DNA of 9,195 nucleotides, taken from an uncultured Burkholderiales bacterium. Lineage in GTDB: Bacteria > Pseudomonadota > Gammaproteobacteria > Burkholderiales > Burkholderiaceae_D. Each line of letters starts with the position of its first letter. Within the stretch, counting starts at the first letter, position 1. Below the pieces are notes generated by a model, which had not been told where the DNA came from, made no database searches, and saw only the letters and a program-made list of their open reading frames with translations. Shown here piece by piece: positions 7,029 to 9,195 of the stretch. Location of the stretch: the NCBI GenBank assembly GCA_937872165.1, contig CALMOR010000207.1, forward strand, positions 19,173 through 28,367. The letters are read 5' to 3'. Both the position numbers and the translations under genes were made by a program.

Positions 7029-7825
7029 CAGCGCTTCGCGCGGAACGCTTCCCATCCGGCGAGCTCGCCCGGTCGCAACGTCAGGACTTCGAAGCCGTCG
7101 GTGGTGGCGAGGACCGTGTGCTCCCACTGCGCGGACAGCGAGCGGTCGCGCGTGACGACGGTCCATCCGTCGGCCAGCAGACCGACCTCGCGCCGGCCGG
7201 CGTTCAGCATCGGCTCGATCGTGAACGTCATGCCGGGCATCAACCTGACGCCGCTGTGGCGCTGACCGAAGTGCCGCACCTGCGGCGCCTCGTGCATGGC
7301 CGCGCCGATGCCGTGGCCGCAGAAGTCGCGCACGACGCTGTAGCCGTTGCGGTGCGCGTGCTCGTGGATGACCGCGCCGACATCGCCTAGCCGCTTGCCG
7401 GCCCGCACTTCGGCGATGCCCAGGTAGAGGCACTCCTGCGTGATCCGCGACAGCCTGGCCGCTTCGGTCGATGGCGTGCCGGCGGCGAACATCGCGCTGG
7501 TGTCGGCATGCATGCCGCCGTGACGGACGACCACGTCGATGTTGAGCAGATCGCCGTCGTCGAGCCGCAACGGGCCCGGGATGCCGTGGCACACGACCTG
7601 GTTGACCGAGATGCAGGTCGCGTGGCGATAGCCCAGATACCCGACGCACGCCGGAACGCCGCCGTGGGCGACGATGTAGTCGTGGCAGAGGCGGTCGAGG
7701 TACGCGGTCGTGACCCCGGGGCGCACGTGCGCCCCGATCATCTCGAGCACGCCGACGGCGATGGCGGATGCCTCGCGCATCGACGCGAGCATCGCGGCGG
7801 ACTTCGCATCGACGACCTTCAGCAT
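7028..7825 (-). CDS. map: Type I methionine aminopeptidase
   Basis: This metalloenzyme removes the initiator methionine from new proteins. It has 265 residues, as expected for the short bacterial type I class. All five metal ligands are present at the same numbers as in E. coli MetAP: Asp97 (NID), Asp108 (HADTS), His171 (CGHGIG), Glu204 (TIEPM) and Glu235 (QWEH). Catalytic His178 and Trp221 are also present. Changes include Met177 in place of the pocket Phe177 and YLGY in place of YHGY near residue 64. The ATG at 7825 has AAGGAGG seven bases upstream, the best ribosome site in the window, filling the 16-bp gap after ruvB; the two genes are very likely co-transcribed. It is not beside rpsB or in the spc operon, where main map genes often sit, so it may be a second copy. 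Confidence 0.96.
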   Translation of the reverse strand: MLKVVDAKSAAMLASMREASAIAVGVLEMIGAHVRPGVTTAYLDRLCHDYIVAHGGVPACVGYLGYRHATCISVNQVVCHGIPGPLRLDDGDLLNIDVVVRHGGMHADTSAMFAAGTPSTEAARLSRITQECLYLGIAEVRAGKRLGDVGAVIHEHAHRNGYSVVRDFCGHGIGAAMHEAPQVRHFGQRHSGVRLMPGMTFTIEPMLNAGRREVGLLADGWTVVTRDRSLSAQWEHTVLATTDGFEVLTLRPGELAGWEAFRAKR

Positions 7826-7841
7826 TCGGTGGCCTCCTTCG

Positions 7842-8912
7842 TCACGATGCGTCCCACAGCTCGGCGTTGTCGCCGCGCTTCGGCGCGGCGAGGCCGAAAT
7901 GACGATACGCCGTCAGCGTCGCGACCCGTCCGCGCGGCGTGCGATGCAGGAAGCCCTGCTGGATCAGGAAGGGTTCGATCACGTCCTCGATGGTGTCTCG
8001 TTCCTCGCCGATCGCGGATGCGAGATTGTCGAGGCCGACCGGCCCGCCGTCGAACTTGTGCAGCACCGCTTCGAGCAGCTTCCGATCCATCACGTCGAGG
8101 CCGAGCGCGTCGACGTCGAGCATCTTCAACGCGGTGTCGGCGACGGCCGACGTGATGCGACCGTCCGCACGCATGTCGGCGAAGTCGCGCACGCGACGCA
8201 GCAGCCGGTTCGCGATGCGCGGCGTGCCGCGCGAGCGCTTCGCGAGTTCCATCGCGCCTTCGTCGTCGATCGGCGTCGCGAGCAGCGCGGCCGAACGAAG
8301 GACGATGCGCTGGACTTCGGCCGGCGTGTAGAACTCGAGCCGCGCGACGATGCCGAAGCGGTCGCGCAGCGGATTGGTCAGCATCCCCGCCCGCGTCGTC
8401 GCGCCGACCAGCGTGAACGGTTGCAGGTCGAGCTTGACGCTGCGCGCGGCGGGCCCCTCGCCGATCATGATGTCGATCTGGAAGTCCTCGAGCGCCGGGT
8501 AGAGGATCTCCTCGACGACCGGCGACAGACGATGGATCTCGTCGATGAAGAGCACGTCGTTCTTCTCGAGATTGGTGAGCAGCGCGGCGAGATCGCCGGG
8601 CCGTTCGAGCACGGGCCCCGAGGTCTGCCGCAGATGGACGCCCATCTCGCGCGCCACGATGTGCGCGAGCGTGGTCTTGCCGAGGCCGGGCGGACCGAAC
8701 AGCAGCACGTGGTCCAGCGACTCGGCGCGCTTTCGCGCCGCGCCGATGAAGATCTCGAGCTGCTCGCGGATCTTGGCCTGGCCGATGTACTCGTCGAGCG
8801 CCTTCGGCCGCAGCGCGCGCTCGAACACCTCCTCGTTCGGAGACGCGGCGGCCGGCGAGATGACGCGCGCGGCGTGCGGCGCGTTCGACGACAGGGTATC
8901 GGCTTCGATCAT
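7842..8912 (-). CDS. ruvB: Holliday junction branch migration ATPase RuvB
   Basis: RuvB is the hexameric AAA+ motor that, with RuvA, drives branch migration of Holliday junctions in recombination and repair. The protein is 356 residues. Walker A is GPPGLGKTT (73-81), Walker B LFIDEIH (121-127), sensor 1 ATTR (171-174), then the arginine-finger region LRDRFG and the sensor 2 region RGTPRIANRLLRR (228-240). The C-terminal winged-helix DNA-binding domain includes GGPVGLDNLA, IGEERDTIEDV and QQGFLHRTPRGR. The start at 8912 is set by the conserved opening MIEAD, which fits E. coli RuvB, although no Shine-Dalgarno is visible. The C-terminus extends about ten residues past E. coli RuvB. Map follows after 16 bp. 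ruvA and ruvC, commonly adjacent upstream, are not there: the neighbouring reading frame does not resemble the RuvA C-terminus. Confidence 0.98.
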   Translation of the reverse strand: MIEADTLSSNAPHAARVISPAAASPNEEVFERALRPKALDEYIGQAKIREQLEIFIGAARKRAESLDHVLLFGPPGLGKTTLAHIVAREMGVHLRQTSGPVLERPGDLAALLTNLEKNDVLFIDEIHRLSPVVEEILYPALEDFQIDIMIGEGPAARSVKLDLQPFTLVGATTRAGMLTNPLRDRFGIVARLEFYTPAEVQRIVLRSAALLATPIDDEGAMELAKRSRGTPRIANRLLRRVRDFADMRADGRITSAVADTALKMLDVDALGLDVMDRKLLEAVLHKFDGGPVGLDNLASAIGEERDTIEDVIEPFLIQQGFLHRTPRGRVATLTAYRHFGLAAPKRGDNAELWDAS

Positions 8913-9081
8913 GACGGCGTGAGAGACGAGACCCGGGATGGTAAGGCCGCTTCGCGGTGCGTGCCGAAAGCGGCGGCCGATGATGTGCGCGACGGCGGAG
9001 CCCGCTCAGGTCCGCGGCGTCCGCCCGGTCGGCTGCGACCCGAGGTCGTGTCGTCCATCGCTCGCCGCTCGCGCGTCGTGG

Positions 9082-9195
9082 TCAGCGCGGCGTGGCGACG
9101 AAGTTCGCGACCGTCGCCAGCAGATTCGGCAGTTGCGCGGCCGCCGCGTTCAACAGACGGTTCGACAGCCGTTCGACGACGCGTTCGCCGAGCGC
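9082..9195 (-). CDS. C-terminal end of an unidentified protein (partial)
   Basis: Thirty-seven codons are open from the window edge to a TGA at 9084-9082. The peptide starts ALGERVVERLSNRLLN and ends FVATPR; it is rich in Ala, Leu and Asn and probably helical. Thirty-two of the 37 codons end in G or C, like the real genes here. One other minus-strand frame hits a stop early; the third stays open but reads as an Arg-rich shadow. I do not recognise the family, and it does not match the RuvA C-terminus. A 169-bp gap with no clear gene lies between it and ruvB. Confidence 0.5.
   Translation of the reverse strand, partial: ALGERVVERLSNRLLNAAAAQLPNLLATVANFVATPR

Overview
The window is high-GC proteobacterial DNA (about two thirds G+C by eye). 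It most likely comes from a betaproteobacterium of Burkholderiales or Rhodocyclales type. The reasons are the pcm-like / rhodanese / tolC cluster lying divergent from thiC, an order I recall from betaproteobacteria; a PEP-CTERM surface protein; and strongly GC-rich third codon positions in every convincing gene. I see no tRNA, rRNA, insertion sequence, CRISPR array or phage gene.

Left part, minus strand (1-1823): a divergent protein-L-isoaspartate methyltransferase family gene, a single-domain rhodanese and a TolC-family outer membrane protein run as one operon; the tolC-like gene leaves the window. The 499-bp gap at 1824-2322 separates this operon from thiC. It holds one candidate sigma-70-type promoter in each direction and a TPP riboswitch on the plus strand. 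The riboswitch has a readable translational switch: two copies of GGAGCC, one in the aptamer and one containing the thiC Shine-Dalgarno, compete for a single GGCTCC.

Centre, plus strand (2323-5750): thiC (HMP-phosphate synthase of thiamine synthesis) stands alone and is followed by three tandem stem-loops. Next is a TIGR03118-type PEP-CTERM protein. The best regulatory site in the window precedes it: a near-consensus sigma-54 -24/-12 promoter (4545-4560). Its predicted transcript would begin with a perfect 6-bp hairpin.

Right part, minus strand (5797-9195): corA (Mg2+/Co2+ channel, converging on the PEP-CTERM gene across a shared hairpin), a type I methionine aminopeptidase outside the ribosomal-protein context, ruvB (Holliday junction motor) 16 bp upstream of map, and the last 37 codons of an unidentified gene. 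Apart from the PEP-CTERM gene this is mostly chromosomal housekeeping. I see no clearly new multi-gene system. The observations most worth testing are the sigma-54 control of the PEP-CTERM gene, the riboswitch architecture and its unusual aptamer, and the altered catalytic region of the Pcm-like protein.
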